From: Candidatus Saccharimonadota bacterium
Lineage (GTDB): Bacteria; Patescibacteriota; Saccharimonadia; Saccharimonadales; Saccharimonadaceae
Assembly (NCBI GenBank): GCA_009785325.1
Contig: WQWN01000001.1
Location: 62,001-126,000, forward strand
DNA length: 64,000 bases
Direction of reading: 5' to 3'
The translations under genes and the position numbers were made by a program. This document shows, one piece after another, positions 34,891 through 42,432 of the stretch (its first letter is position 1; each line of letters starts with the position of its first letter). The notes below the pieces were generated by a model. That model worked only from the letters and a program-made list of their open reading frames with translations. It ran no database searches and was not told the DNA's origin.

Positions 34891-35943
34891 ATGACAAAAA
34901 TTCTACTAGTCGAAGACGACAAGAGCTTGCGGGAGATTTATGGGATTAGGTTAGCGGCGGAAGGATACGATATCGTGTCTGCGGGAGATGGCGAGGAGGC
35001 GCTGGCGATGGCGGCGCAAGTGAAACCTGATTTGATTATTAGTGATGTGATGATGCCTAAAATTAGTGGCTTTGATATGGTGGATATCCTCAGGCAGACA
35101 CCAGGCACGAAAGACATCAAGGTGATTATGATGACAGCTCTGTCGAGCGACGATCAAAGAATTAAAGGAGAGTCGGTAGGAGCAGATCGATATCTCGTGA
35201 AGTCGCAGGTAGGGATTGAAGATGTCGTAAATGTAGTGCATGAAGTTTTAGGAGATAGAGCGCCAGGACAAGGAGCGCCCGCTGGTGGGATGGTGATGGC
35301 AGCAATCGCCCAAAACGCAGCGACAGGTAACGAACCGACAGGACTTCCGCAGCCAGTAGCGCCTTTTACGCCGCCTAGACCGGCTAATTTAGGAGAAAAA
35401 GTACTTAACCCAATCAGTGACATGAGTAGATCTCTGTCTGATGAGCAAAATGATATTCAACAACGTGTAGCACAGGAACTAGGAGAGCAGCCGGTGAACG
35501 TCGCAACTCCTGCACCAGCCGCGGCTTCTACCCCAACACCTCCCCCTCCCGCACCTATGGGAGAAATAGTTCCTGGAATAGTGCCTTCTGTGCCAGTAAG
35601 TCCAGTTCCAGACGCGATACCACCAGCTCCTCCTGCGCCAGCGATGCCTGCAGTATCAACTGCAGCGCCTGCGCCGATCTCTCCTGCACCCGTGCCAGCA
35701 GCAGTTCCACCGCCAAATGCAATTCCTGTACCGCCCGTACCGAGTCCGATCCCTCCTGCGCCACCAACAGTTCCTGCGCCAGCGATGCCTGCAGTACCAA
35801 CTGCAGCGCCTGCGCCGATCTCTCCTGCACCCGTGCCAGGTGCGGTGCCTGCGCCAGTAGTGGAACAAGTAGTAGCCCCTTCAACTCCTCCGCCGCCACA
35901 ACAACCAGATTCACACCTGCCAGATTTTTTCAGCAATCAATAA
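34891..35943 (+). CDS. Response regulator with long Pro/Ala-rich tail
   Basis: A 350-aa protein. Residues 1-125 form a receiver domain (VEDD 7-10, phospho-Asp52 in IISDVMMP, MMTALS, YLVKSQ). From ~190 to the end it is almost pure Pro/Ala/Val/Thr, with an imperfect ~47-residue repeat (PAPAMPAVPTAAPAPISPAPVPGAVP), closing in PDSHLPDFFSNQ. There is no DNA-binding domain. Such tails are extended linkers or binding arms; the conserved-looking end may be a docking peptide. GGAGG supports ATG 34891. The tail is C-rich, unlike the rest of the plus-strand genes. Confidence 0.88.
   Translation: MTKILLVEDDKSLREIYGIRLAAEGYDIVSAGDGEEALAMAAQVKPDLIISDVMMPKISGFDMVDILRQTPGTKDIKVIMMTALSSDDQRIKGESVGADRYLVKSQVGIEDVVNVVHEVLGDRAPGQGAPAGGMVMAAIAQNAATGNEPTGLPQPVAPFTPPRPANLGEKVLNPISDMSRSLSDEQNDIQQRVAQELGEQPVNVATPAPAAASTPTPPPPAPMGEIVPGIVPSVPVSPVPDAIPPAPPAPAMPAVSTAAPAPISPAPVPAAVPPPNAIPVPPVPSPIPPAPPTVPAPAMPAVPTAAPAPISPAPVPGAVPAPVVEQVVAPSTPPPPQQPDSHLPDFFSNQ
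35631..35839 (+). repeat. Direct repeat (2 x ~68 bp) coding Pro/Ala tail
   Basis: 35631-35698 and 35772-35839 are almost identical, differing at about one base. They lie 141 bp apart inside the response-regulator tail and reflect in-frame duplication. Confidence 0.85.
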
Positions 35944-36002
35944 ATATTAAGTATGGACAGCTTTAAAAAAAATCTTCTTGTGTTTGATGTGAACACGGAT
36001 GA

Positions 36003-36008
36003 TATAAT
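36003..36008 (+). promoter_or_regulatory. -10 box of the pseudouridine synthase gene
   Basis: TATAAT, 10 bp before ATG 36019, implying a leader of only a few bases. Confidence 0.55.
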
Positions 36009-36018
36009 TGTGGCAGAT

Positions 36019-36723
36019 ATGGAAGAATTAATCAAAGAGAGTAGTGAGGAAGGTGAGCGCCTAAATAAGTATTTAGCTCTGCGCCTAGGAATATCAAGAA
36101 GGGAAGCGGACGATATGATCGCCGAAGGGCGAGTATTGGTAGAGGGCGAAACAGTAAAACTGGGGCGGAGGATTTTACCTGGAGAGCAAATTAAGCTAGA
36201 CGGGGAGTTGGTTGACGCAAAAAAAGACTTTGTTTATCTAGTGATGAACAAGCCAGTAGGATATGTCTCTAGTAGGAAAGCGCAAGGCGAAGGAGTGAAG
36301 ACGCTATATGAATTATTACCCAAAAAATATCATGAACTAAAGACGGTAGGGCGGCTAGATAAAGAGAGTTCAGGATTGATACTACTCACGAATGATGGGG
36401 ATTTTACATATAGAATGACACATCCGAAGTTCCGAAAAGTGAAGATTTATGAAGTGAGGCTAAATAAGGATCTAGAGCCGCTACATCAACAGATGATTGC
36501 GGATTTCGGTGTGACACTGGCGGACGGGAAGAGTCAGCTAGGACTAGAGAGGATGAATGATGGGCGCTGGCGAGTGATGATGAGCGAGGGGAGAAATCGT
36601 CAAATACGAAGAACTTTTCGGGCGTTAGGATACGAGGTTATGGATCTTCATCGGACTAATTTCGGAGTGTGGGAGCTAGACGAAATGGGAGACGGAGAGT
36701 TTCGGGAAGTTGAAATAAAGTAA
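36019..36723 (+). CDS. rRNA pseudouridine synthase, RsuA/RluB family
   Basis: A 234-aa enzyme with an N-terminal S4 RNA-binding domain (ERLNKYLALRLGISRREADDMIAEGRVLVEG), YLVMNKPVGYVSS, the catalytic VGRLDKESSGLILLTNDG (Asp), and SEGRNRQIRRTFRALGYEVMDLHRTNFG at the end, as in RluB/RsuA. It isomerises a uridine in 23S or 16S rRNA. I start at ATG 36019; an open frame 66 bp upstream would add an unlikely extension and hold the promoter. Confidence 0.92.
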   Translation: MEELIKESSEEGERLNKYLALRLGISRREADDMIAEGRVLVEGETVKLGRRILPGEQIKLDGELVDAKKDFVYLVMNKPVGYVSSRKAQGEGVKTLYELLPKKYHELKTVGRLDKESSGLILLTNDGDFTYRMTHPKFRKVKIYEVRLNKDLEPLHQQMIADFGVTLADGKSQLGLERMNDGRWRVMMSEGRNRQIRRTFRALGYEVMDLHRTNFGVWELDEMGDGEFREVEIK

Positions 36724-36735
36724 AAACCCGCCTCG
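36716..36735 (+). repeat. 20-bp exact direct repeat, copy 1
   Basis: This 20-mer, running from the last codons of the pseudouridine synthase gene into a terminator stem, is repeated exactly at 38030-38049. The two copies bracket the 367-aa gene and its promoter. Confidence 0.85.
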
Positions 36736-36750
36736 ATGAAGAGGCGGGAA
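36725..36750 (-). terminator. Terminator between the synthase gene and unit 2
   Basis: CCCGCCTC/GAGGCGGG stem with a 6-nt loop. The minus-strand reading is followed by TTTTTAC, so it mainly stops the 367-aa gene transcript. Confidence 0.8.
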
Positions 36751-36775
36751 TTATATAAGGTGCGTTTAGGAGGAG

Positions 36776-37879
36776 TTAGGAGGGTCGGTTGTCGAGTACG
36801 AAAAAGCTGAAAAACTTTTTCAAAAATCTAACAGCAAACAGATTTGAGAAGCGACGAATGCGGCGAAATCCACAGAGAGGATTATCAGTATCGCCGCTGG
36901 GTGCAGTTTCCATAATCCCTATCATGAGTGGCGATAGTAGACCGAGATGCAAGACTGTAAATTCGTCTGTCACGCTGCGATCTAGTGGATCTGCAACAGT
37001 TACACACAAACTACCTTCGTAATAACGCACACTGATAAGTGCACGGATATCGCCCGAATTTAGACGGACGACTGGGTAACCAACATACCCTGTACCGCAA
37101 CTGGTTCTTATTGATTTATTGTAGTACTGGGCGCAACAGATACGGTACGCGTATGACGAACCTTTTTCTAAACTACTATAGGTGATTTTGCTATCCAGCC
37201 CAGAGTTAAACTCTCCATAAGATCCCCAGTTATACTCTATACCTGGCGGTCTGTAGATGTGCTTAATTCCGTAGCGAAGACAGAAGTGATAAAAGCTCTC
37301 GTTTAGCGGTAATGGTATTCTACTGATTCGCTCGTGTTCTGTCATGCGCGCTGCGGCTATATCTCTGAGCTCGAAAGCCAGTTTGACTTCTGAGGTCTCA
37401 TTGATCGTTCCGTGTTTAACTTCTTTTTCGAGGTCATCTGCGTCGACGATGATTTCGCTACTGGGATCGTTGCAGATCTTTAATATCAGGTCTAATTCAG
37501 CGTCGGGCATTTTGTCGCCTAGTAGCTTTTCACGTACTTTTTCGGCGTCGATCTGAAAAGATAGATTTTTGAGATTACGACGATAGCTTTTGCCGCGCGA
37601 ATCGAGAGTATTAACCGAATAACAGTCGTACATAACACGATAGTTAATCTCGGTGATCTGGTCGAGCATGCGCATGCCGCGCCAAGCCTTAACGAGCTGG
37701 AACGGAGATGAGAGCCCACAGAACTGATGAACTTGCCCATTTAGGTCGACGAGGCCGATACCGAATTTGGTATCGTTTCCGTCGTTTCGAATAACAAGAC
37801 AGGCTGCTAAGGTAATTGATCCTTGTTCTGAAATAATGCGAGGTTTTTGCTCAAGAACTCTCAAGATGCGGTCTGACAT
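36776..37879 (-). CDS. Unknown 367-aa protein, autonomous minus-strand unit 2
   Basis: No family recognised. Soluble, no signal peptide. The N-terminal ~110 residues look beta-rich (ITLAACLVIRNDGNDTKFGIGLVDLNGQVHQF), the middle is helical and acidic (110-190), and the C-terminal ~160 residues hold several Cys and aromatic residues (YAYRICCAQYYNKSIRTSCGTGYVGYP) plus a basic aromatic tail (FSNLFAVRFLKKFFSFFVLDNRPS). GGGAGGA lies 10 bp before the ATG. It has its own consensus promoter and terminator, and a 20-bp direct repeat brackets the unit. Confidence 0.72.
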   Translation of the reverse strand: MSDRILRVLEQKPRIISEQGSITLAACLVIRNDGNDTKFGIGLVDLNGQVHQFCGLSSPFQLVKAWRGMRMLDQITEINYRVMYDCYSVNTLDSRGKSYRRNLKNLSFQIDAEKVREKLLGDKMPDAELDLILKICNDPSSEIIVDADDLEKEVKHGTINETSEVKLAFELRDIAAARMTEHERISRIPLPLNESFYHFCLRYGIKHIYRPPGIEYNWGSYGEFNSGLDSKITYSSLEKGSSYAYRICCAQYYNKSIRTSCGTGYVGYPVVRLNSGDIRALISVRYYEGSLCVTVADPLDRSVTDEFTVLHLGLLSPLMIGIMETAPSGDTDNPLCGFRRIRRFSNLFAVRFLKKFFSFFVLDNRPS

Positions 37880-37945
37880 AAAATACGATTCCTCCCTTTA
37901 AAATACGATGGCGTAATCTAATTAGATTCGCCTATCTGGCGGGTA

Positions 37946-37974
37946 ATTATAGTATAAGCGGGTATGAATGTCAA
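37946..37974 (-). promoter_or_regulatory. Consensus sigma70 promoter of unit 2
   Basis: Minus strand: TTGACA (37969-37974), 17 bp, TATAAT (37946-37951), a full match to consensus. Leader ~60 nt. Confidence 0.9.
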
Positions 37975-38029
37975 TACATAAAAGTGGTTTAGTGTGAGGA
38001 GAGACGACTGCCAGTGCGGGCGCTACAGG

Positions 38030-38049
38030 TAAAGTAAAAACCCGCCTCG
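38030..38049 (+). repeat. 20-bp exact direct repeat, copy 2
   Basis: Exact copy of 36716-36735; here it forms one arm of the terminator of the cupin gene. Confidence 0.85.
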
Positions 38050-38066
38050 TGAGAAGCGGATATTTT
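38038..38066 (-). terminator. Terminator of the cupin gene (unit 3)
   Basis: Minus strand: CCGCTTC/GAGGCGG stem followed by GTTTTT, similar to the terminator of unit 2. Confidence 0.75.
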
Positions 38067-38087
38067 TGAACGTAATGCGCTATGGAA

Positions 38088-38450
38088 CTAAGCTTCGACC
38101 CAGAGACTACTCATGAAGAGGATGGTTTCAGCTGGGTGTTCGGGAAATTTGGGGCGATAGTTGTAGCGGACGCCGGCCGGTATGAGTAGAGACTCTCCAC
38201 TGACACACTCAACTTCGTCTGCTATTTCAAACTCAAACACTAATTCACCGCTGACGATATAGTAGCGATAATCACTACTAGCAGTAACCCAGCCATGCTC
38301 ACCCTTTACATGAACATGTACAATCGTTTCGTTTTGATCAACGAATAAGTGACTAGTTGTCTGGATATCATCACCCTCGACAAATTCGCCGTTTTGGACA
38401 CTCCAATTGTCGGTTCTCGCGTTTTCTGCTGAGCCTTTCACTATAGTCAT
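38088..38450 (-). CDS. Cupin-domain protein, autonomous minus-strand unit 3
   Basis: A 120-aa single-domain cupin: ETIVHVHVKGEHGWVTASSDYRYYIVSGELVFEFE (first box, with HVHV in place of HxH and no clear Glu) and GESLLIPAGVRYNYRPKF (second box). It may bind a small ligand or metal; no enzyme activity can be assigned. GGAGG lies 8 bp before ATG 38450. The unit has its own consensus-like promoter, placed back to back with der. Confidence 0.75.
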   Translation of the reverse strand: MTIVKGSAENARTDNWSVQNGEFVEGDDIQTTSHLFVDQNETIVHVHVKGEHGWVTASSDYRYYIVSGELVFEFEIADEVECVSGESLLIPAGVRYNYRPKFPEHPAETILFMSSLWVEA

Positions 38451-38504
38451 AGCGCACACCTCCTGTTTTTACTACAAACTAGTAATGTAAGTTTGTTGAA
38501 CTTT

Positions 38505-38533
38505 AGTATGACATAGTTGCGTACAGGGGTCAA
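38505..38533 (-). promoter_or_regulatory. Sigma70 promoter of the cupin unit
   Basis: Minus strand: TTGACC (38528-38533), 17 bp, CATACT (38505-38510). Its -35 box lies only 6 bp from the -10 box of der, so the two promoters probably compete. Confidence 0.8.
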
Positions 38534-38539
38534 GTGTGG

Positions 38540-38545
38540 TATGCT
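38540..38545 (+). promoter_or_regulatory. -10 box of der (leaderless)
   Basis: TATGCT, 7 bp before ATG 38553. Confidence 0.6.
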
Positions 38546-38552
38546 AGGTGGA

Positions 38553-39953
38553 ATGAAAAAACTTCCAACAGTAGCTATTATCGGGCAGACGAACGCGGGC
38601 AAAAGCTCGCTTTTCAACCGTATGACGCGGTCGAGGCAAGCGATTGTAGCAAAAGAAGAAGGGACAACGCGCGACAATGTGATGGCACGAGTAGCGACGG
38701 CGAAGGGAGCTTTTTGGCTGGTGGATACGGCGGGACTGAAGGACCCTGAGGACGAATTCGAGGCGTCTATCCAGGACCAGATCGCGGATGCAGTGGAAAA
38801 TGCGGACCTGATATTAGTGGCGATGGACGCTACGAAATACCCAAATCAGGACGATAAAGACATCGCGAAAAAAGCGCTGAAGAGTCGGAAGCCTGTAGTG
38901 TTGATTTTGAATAAGTGTGATTTGAAGGGGAATTTGGCGGAGGAAGAGTTTCTGCGCCTAGGTGTGAAAGATCGAGTACGAGTAAGTGCAGAACACGGTA
39001 CCGGCGTGAAGGAGTTGAAAGAGCTGATCGGCGAACTGATCGATCTGTCGGGGGCGCAAGTGAAGGACGAAGATGTTTTGAAGATTGCGCTGATTGGGCG
39101 GCCAAATGTCGGAAAGTCGAGCTTGTTTAATGTGATGGCGAAAAAACAGCAGGCGATCGTAGCGAATGTGAGCGGGACGACGAGGGATCTGAATCGAGTG
39201 AAAATTAAGTTTGAGAAAGTAGCGCTGGAAATTATCGATACGGCAGGGGTGCGACGACCTGGCAAGCAGGAAGTGGGAGTGGAGAAGTTTTCGGTACTCA
39301 GGACGATGCAGGCGATCGAAGAGGCGGATGTTTGCTGTCTTTTAGTAGACGGGACGGAGCCGCGGAGTGCTTTTGATCAGAGACTAGCGGGAATTATCGA
39401 CAAAGTAGGTAAAGGGATGATTATAGTGGTGACGAAGTGGGACCTGGTGGATGCGAGCGAGGAAGGTGTGACGGATAAGATTTTGGCGGGGATGACGCGA
39501 GATTTTAATTTCGCGCCATATGCGCCTGTAGTACTGACGAGTAGCGTGGATGGGAAAAATGTAACGAAGATTTTCGAACTGGCGCTGAAGATTCGCGAGG
39601 AGCGAAAAAGGGAATTTAAGACGAGTGAATTAAACAGGGTGCTGGCGCAGGCGATTTTGTCGCACCCGCCAGCGGGGCTTAAGAACAAACACCCGAAGTT
39701 GCGATATATGGTACAGACAGATACGAGTCCGCCGTGGTTTGTGGTTTATGGGAGACATCTGAGTTTCTTACACTGGAGCTATAAGAGATATTTGGAGAAT
39801 ATTTTCAGAGAGACTTTTGGGTTTGAAGGGACGCCGATAAAGTTTAGTTTCCGCGACGAGAAGACGCAGACTGGACGGAAACCGAAGGCGGAGGAGGGTG
39901 GCGAAGAGCGGGTTAGGACAAACTGGCGAGGCGAGAAAAAGAAAAAAGGCTAG
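38553..39953 (+). CDS. der: Ribosome-assembly GTPase Der (EngA)
   Basis: A 466-aa tandem GTPase needed for 50S maturation. The first G domain has GQTNAGKSSLF, DTAGL and NKCD; the second has GRPNVGKSSLF, DTAGVRRPG and TKWDLVD. A C-terminal KH-like domain (PKLRYMVQTDTSPPWFVVYGRH) ends in a basic tail (GEKKKKG). Start ATG 38553; a 12-codon upstream extension would include the -10 box. Confidence 0.96.
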   Translation: MKKLPTVAIIGQTNAGKSSLFNRMTRSRQAIVAKEEGTTRDNVMARVATAKGAFWLVDTAGLKDPEDEFEASIQDQIADAVENADLILVAMDATKYPNQDDKDIAKKALKSRKPVVLILNKCDLKGNLAEEEFLRLGVKDRVRVSAEHGTGVKELKELIGELIDLSGAQVKDEDVLKIALIGRPNVGKSSLFNVMAKKQQAIVANVSGTTRDLNRVKIKFEKVALEIIDTAGVRRPGKQEVGVEKFSVLRTMQAIEEADVCCLLVDGTEPRSAFDQRLAGIIDKVGKGMIIVVTKWDLVDASEEGVTDKILAGMTRDFNFAPYAPVVLTSSVDGKNVTKIFELALKIREERKREFKTSELNRVLAQAILSHPPAGLKNKHPKLRYMVQTDTSPPWFVVYGRHLSFLHWSYKRYLENIFRETFGFEGTPIKFSFRDEKTQTGRKPKAEEGGEERVRTNWRGEKKKKG

Positions 39954-39976
39954 ACTCGTGAGAGTTTAGCCTTTAG
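39946..39976. terminator. Bidirectional terminator between der and unit 4
   Basis: AGGCTAGACTC/GAGTTTAGCCT stem with GTGA loop; the plus strand goes on with TTTAGTG, the minus strand with TTTTTTC. It overlaps the der stop. Confidence 0.8.
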
Positions 39977-40010
39977 TGTTATTACGCTGCTACAAAGGTC
40001 ACTATCACCA

Positions 40011-40439
40011 TTAATTAGTAAAAGGGATAGCTGGCGGGTTGTGGTGTTGGAGTTTTTTAATCAGCTCTATGTCGGTCGAAATAAACCTATCGTTATAACT
40101 GGTCAATATGTCAAGAAGACGACCAGGAAGCATGATTTGCGTCTGCAGGAGAGACAATGTTTCTTTTATAATCCTCCTGTCGCAGTCCAGCCGTTCTGCT
40201 ATGACATCTGCCTCCATTGTCTTATCTTTTTCACTGTAATACATCATGACGATGCGTATTTTGAGCTGTCTTGATGCGTTTTCCGTTTCGGTGAACTTAG
40301 CTTGCTCTTTCTTCGTGCCGAGAATCATCCTTGAGATGATACGGAGCACTTGAGAATGGAAGTTTGGAATTACAGACTTGTCGGGCATCCTTCCAGAATA
40401 GCCAACTGTTTTGTTTAGAAATCCTTGCAAATTGTTCAT
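40011..40439 (-). CDS. Unknown 142-aa protein, autonomous minus-strand unit 4
   Basis: Not recognised. Soluble and mostly helical. The middle (RQLKIRIVMMYYSEKDKTMEADVIAERLDCDRRIIKETLSLLQTQIMLPGRLLDIL) resembles a small winged-helix or helix-turn-helix with ADVIAERLDCDRRIIKETL as candidate recognition region, so a regulator is possible (inference). GGAGG lies 6 bp before the ATG. Own consensus promoter, ~90-nt leader and terminator. Confidence 0.68.
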   Translation of the reverse strand: MNNLQGFLNKTVGYSGRMPDKSVIPNFHSQVLRIISRMILGTKKEQAKFTETENASRQLKIRIVMMYYSEKDKTMEADVIAERLDCDRRIIKETLSLLQTQIMLPGRLLDILTSYNDRFISTDIELIKKLQHHNPPAIPFTN

Positions 40440-40534
40440 ACACTACCTCCAGAATTTTTTTTACTTTGCAGCGTTAAGGAACATTTGCTGAACAAGGCAA
40501 CAAATACCCTTTAGTAGCCAGCAAAACTGATTGT

Positions 40535-40563
40535 AGTATAAACTATTTGACAGATAATGTCAA
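40535..40563 (-). promoter_or_regulatory. Consensus sigma70 promoter of unit 4
   Basis: Minus strand: TTGACA (40558-40563), 17 bp, TATACT (40535-40540). Confidence 0.88.
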
Positions 40564-40580
40564 TATGTGGCGAGATATGG

Positions 40581-40586
40581 TAAGAT
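40581..40586 (+). promoter_or_regulatory. -10 box of pth (leaderless)
   Basis: TAAGAT, 7 bp before ATG 40594. Confidence 0.6.
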
Positions 40587-40593
40587 GTAGGGG

Positions 40594-41145
40594 ATGAAGA
40601 TTATTTTTGCGCTAGGAAATCCAGGAACTCAATATAGTATGACGAGGCATAATGCGGGGTTTTTTGCGGTGGATCTATATGCGAAAATACGGGAACTGGA
40701 ATGGAAAGAAAAGCCGAAGTGGAAGGCGGTGGTTGCGGAGCTTGACTCTGAGGGGGAGAAAGTGATCTTCGTGAAACCACAGACTTTTTATAACCTGGTA
40801 GGGGAGAGTCTGGTGGCGGTGATGGGGTTTTATAAAGCGGACATCGAGGACCTGCTGGTGGTTTGTGATGATCTAAATTTACCCTTTGGGGTGGTGCGAG
40901 CGCGGATGAGCGGAGGTGATGGTGGGAGTAATGGTTTACGTAGCGTAGTAGCGCAGATCGGGACGGAGTTTAAGCGGGTGAAAATCGGAACAGATGGAGA
41001 GATGCGAAAGCGAATGAGTGACGCAGATTATGTGTTGGCGAGATTTAGCGAAGAGGAGAAGGCAGAGCTGGGAGGGGTTTTGATGAAGGTGGGTGGGATG
41101 ATTGATGATTTTATCATTGGGGAGTTTGAGGCGAAGAGCGATTAG
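40594..41145 (+). CDS. pth: Peptidyl-tRNA hydrolase
   Basis: A 183-aa enzyme that releases peptides from dropped-off peptidyl-tRNA. Signatures: FALGNPGTQYSMTRHNAGFFAVD (catalytic His), KPQTFYNLVGES, VVCDDLNLPFGVVR (Asp) and GDGGSNGLRSV with GTEFKRVKIG. Length is normal. Confidence 0.95.
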   Translation: MKIIFALGNPGTQYSMTRHNAGFFAVDLYAKIRELEWKEKPKWKAVVAELDSEGEKVIFVKPQTFYNLVGESLVAVMGFYKADIEDLLVVCDDLNLPFGVVRARMSGGDGGSNGLRSVVAQIGTEFKRVKIGTDGEMRKRMSDADYVLARFSEEEKAELGGVLMKVGGMIDDFIIGEFEAKSD

Positions 41146-41199
41146 AGTCTGCAGGAGTGCCGGGACTTGATTTGACTGTGGTGAGAAAATTTGACAACT

Positions 41200-41514
41200 A
41201 AAAAGAGCCTAAGTAAGGGTGGGCATCACTTAGGCTCATTTTAGCCTTCAACACACCACACGAGAGGCTCTGAGCGAACTCAGAAGCATGACCCACCTCA
41301 CACTTTTCGCGAGGGTCTGCCGGTTAAAGGCGTTAGTACACATACTACGATGGTCCAAGAGTGGAGGTAAGTACTCAAGGGCGTACTATGTGCATAACTT
41401 AAAAAGTTATAATCTAGTAGCGCTTTTGACCCACGAGGGGCTTTTTGCAACTATTAGATGTTATAATTTTTAGGTACCGTTTAGTGAATTTGGCGATGCC
41501 GAACTCACTAACTC
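41200..41514 (-). ncRNA. Predicted structured noncoding RNA with anti-SD loop
   Basis: A minus-strand unit of ~315 nt runs from a perfect promoter (41521-41549) to an intrinsic terminator (10-bp stem 41205-41214/41228-41237, then TTTTT). Neither strand has a convincing gene. In RNA order the folds are: a 5' hairpin (41505-41512 with 41479-41487); a 12-bp stem with one mismatch (41382-41393 with 41338-41349) capped by CC..GAGU/ACUC..GG pairs and a 10-nt loop ACUUACCUCC; a GACCC/GGGTC stem (41313-41317/41290-41294); a UUCG-loop hairpin (41269-41284); then the terminator. It lacks tmRNA ends, RNase P core sequences and SRP features. Function unknown. Confidence 0.7.
41205..41237 (-). terminator. 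Intrinsic terminator of the predicted ncRNA
   Basis: Perfect 10-bp stem GAGCCTAAGT/ACTTAGGCTC, 13-nt loop, then five Ts on the minus strand. Confidence 0.9.
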
Positions 41515-41520
41515 ACGGGC

Positions 41521-41549
41521 ATTATAGCATGTGTATGGATATATGTCAA
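41521..41549 (-). promoter_or_regulatory. Consensus sigma70 promoter of the predicted ncRNA
   Basis: Minus strand: TTGACA (41544-41549), 17 bp, TATAAT (41521-41526), a full consensus match. It lies ~17 bp from the dprA start on the other strand. Confidence 0.9.
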
Positions 41550-41565
41550 CACTTTTCTAATAAAA

Positions 41566-42426
41566 ATGAGTAAAATCAATAAAATACTACCCCGAGAGAG
41601 TGAATTTACATCAGTGATAGGTTCTATTGCGCATATGCCTACTAAGTTGTATTATCGCGGAGTTTTACCCGAAAAACGAGTAAAAAGTGTAGCGATCGTA
41701 GGGACACGAAAGCCGACGGCATACGGACAAGAGTTTGCGTATAAACTAGCGAGAGAACTAGCAGAGAAGGGGGTGGTGGTAGTGAGTGGACTAGCGCTAG
41801 GGATTGATGCAGTGGCGCACCGCGGAGCATTGGACGCAGGCGGAGTGACGGTGGCAGTGCTAGGAAGTGGAATTGATGACATAACGCCAAGAACGAATAA
41901 GAGACTAGGGGAGAGGATTTTAGATGAGGGCGGGGCGATTTTGAGTGAGTATGAACCGGGTCACCCTGCGATGCCGGGGCAGTTTCTCGCGAGAAATCGG
42001 ATCGTGAGTGGACTGAGTGATGCGGTGATCGTGATCGAGGCAGCAAAGCGGAGTGGAACACTGGCGACGGCGAGCTATGGGCTAAATCAAGGGAAGAGTG
42101 TGTTTGCGCTGCCGGGGAGAGTGAGTGACGCGATGAGTGCGGGGTGTTTGGCGCTTTTGAAGCAAGGAGCGACGCCTGTGGCGTGTGTGGAGGATGTTTT
42201 GGAAGTGATTGCGCCAGAGAAACTGGAACAGGTGACTCTAGGGTTTGATGGGGATAGCGAAGTAGAGCGGAAAATCGTGAAGATGATCCGAAGCGGTGTG
42301 AATGACGGAGAAGTGATCGCGGCGGGAGCAGGAGTGAGTGTAGGAGAATTTAATCAGGCGGTGACGATGATGGAATTAAAAGGAACGATTCGGGCACTAG
42401 GGGCGAATCGGTGGATGTTGAGGTAA
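41566..42426 (+). CDS. dprA: DNA-processing protein DprA
   Basis: A 286-aa protein that loads RecA onto incoming single-stranded DNA during natural transformation. The Rossmann-like core has AIVGTRKPTAYG, VVSGLALGIDAVAHRGAL, AVLGSGIDDITPRTN, SEYEPGHPAMPGQFLARNRIVSGLSDAVIVIEAAKRSGTLATA and FALPGRVSDAMSAGC. A C-terminal winged-helix (~225-286) follows. There is no N-terminal SAM domain, so it is shorter than the Streptococcus form by design. It implies competence. Confidence 0.95.
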   Translation: MSKINKILPRESEFTSVIGSIAHMPTKLYYRGVLPEKRVKSVAIVGTRKPTAYGQEFAYKLARELAEKGVVVVSGLALGIDAVAHRGALDAGGVTVAVLGSGIDDITPRTNKRLGERILDEGGAILSEYEPGHPAMPGQFLARNRIVSGLSDAVIVIEAAKRSGTLATASYGLNQGKSVFALPGRVSDAMSAGCLALLKQGATPVACVEDVLEVIAPEKLEQVTLGFDGDSEVERKIVKMIRSGVNDGEVIAAGAGVSVGEFNQAVTMMELKGTIRALGANRWMLR

Positions 42427-42432
42427 AAAAGA

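Noticed and set aside
35457-35936. 159-codon Gly-rich antisense frame under the Pro/Ala tail
   Set aside because: Complement of proline/alanine codons gives Gly/Ala repeats; no start signals.
41288-41473. 61-codon plus-strand frame opposite the predicted ncRNA
   Set aside because: No ribosome site or promoter on the plus strand; composition not protein-like.
41200-41514. tmRNA or RNase P RNA for the structured transcript
   Set aside because: No tRNA-like ends, CCA, T-loop or tag ending in LAA; no conserved RNase P core sequences.
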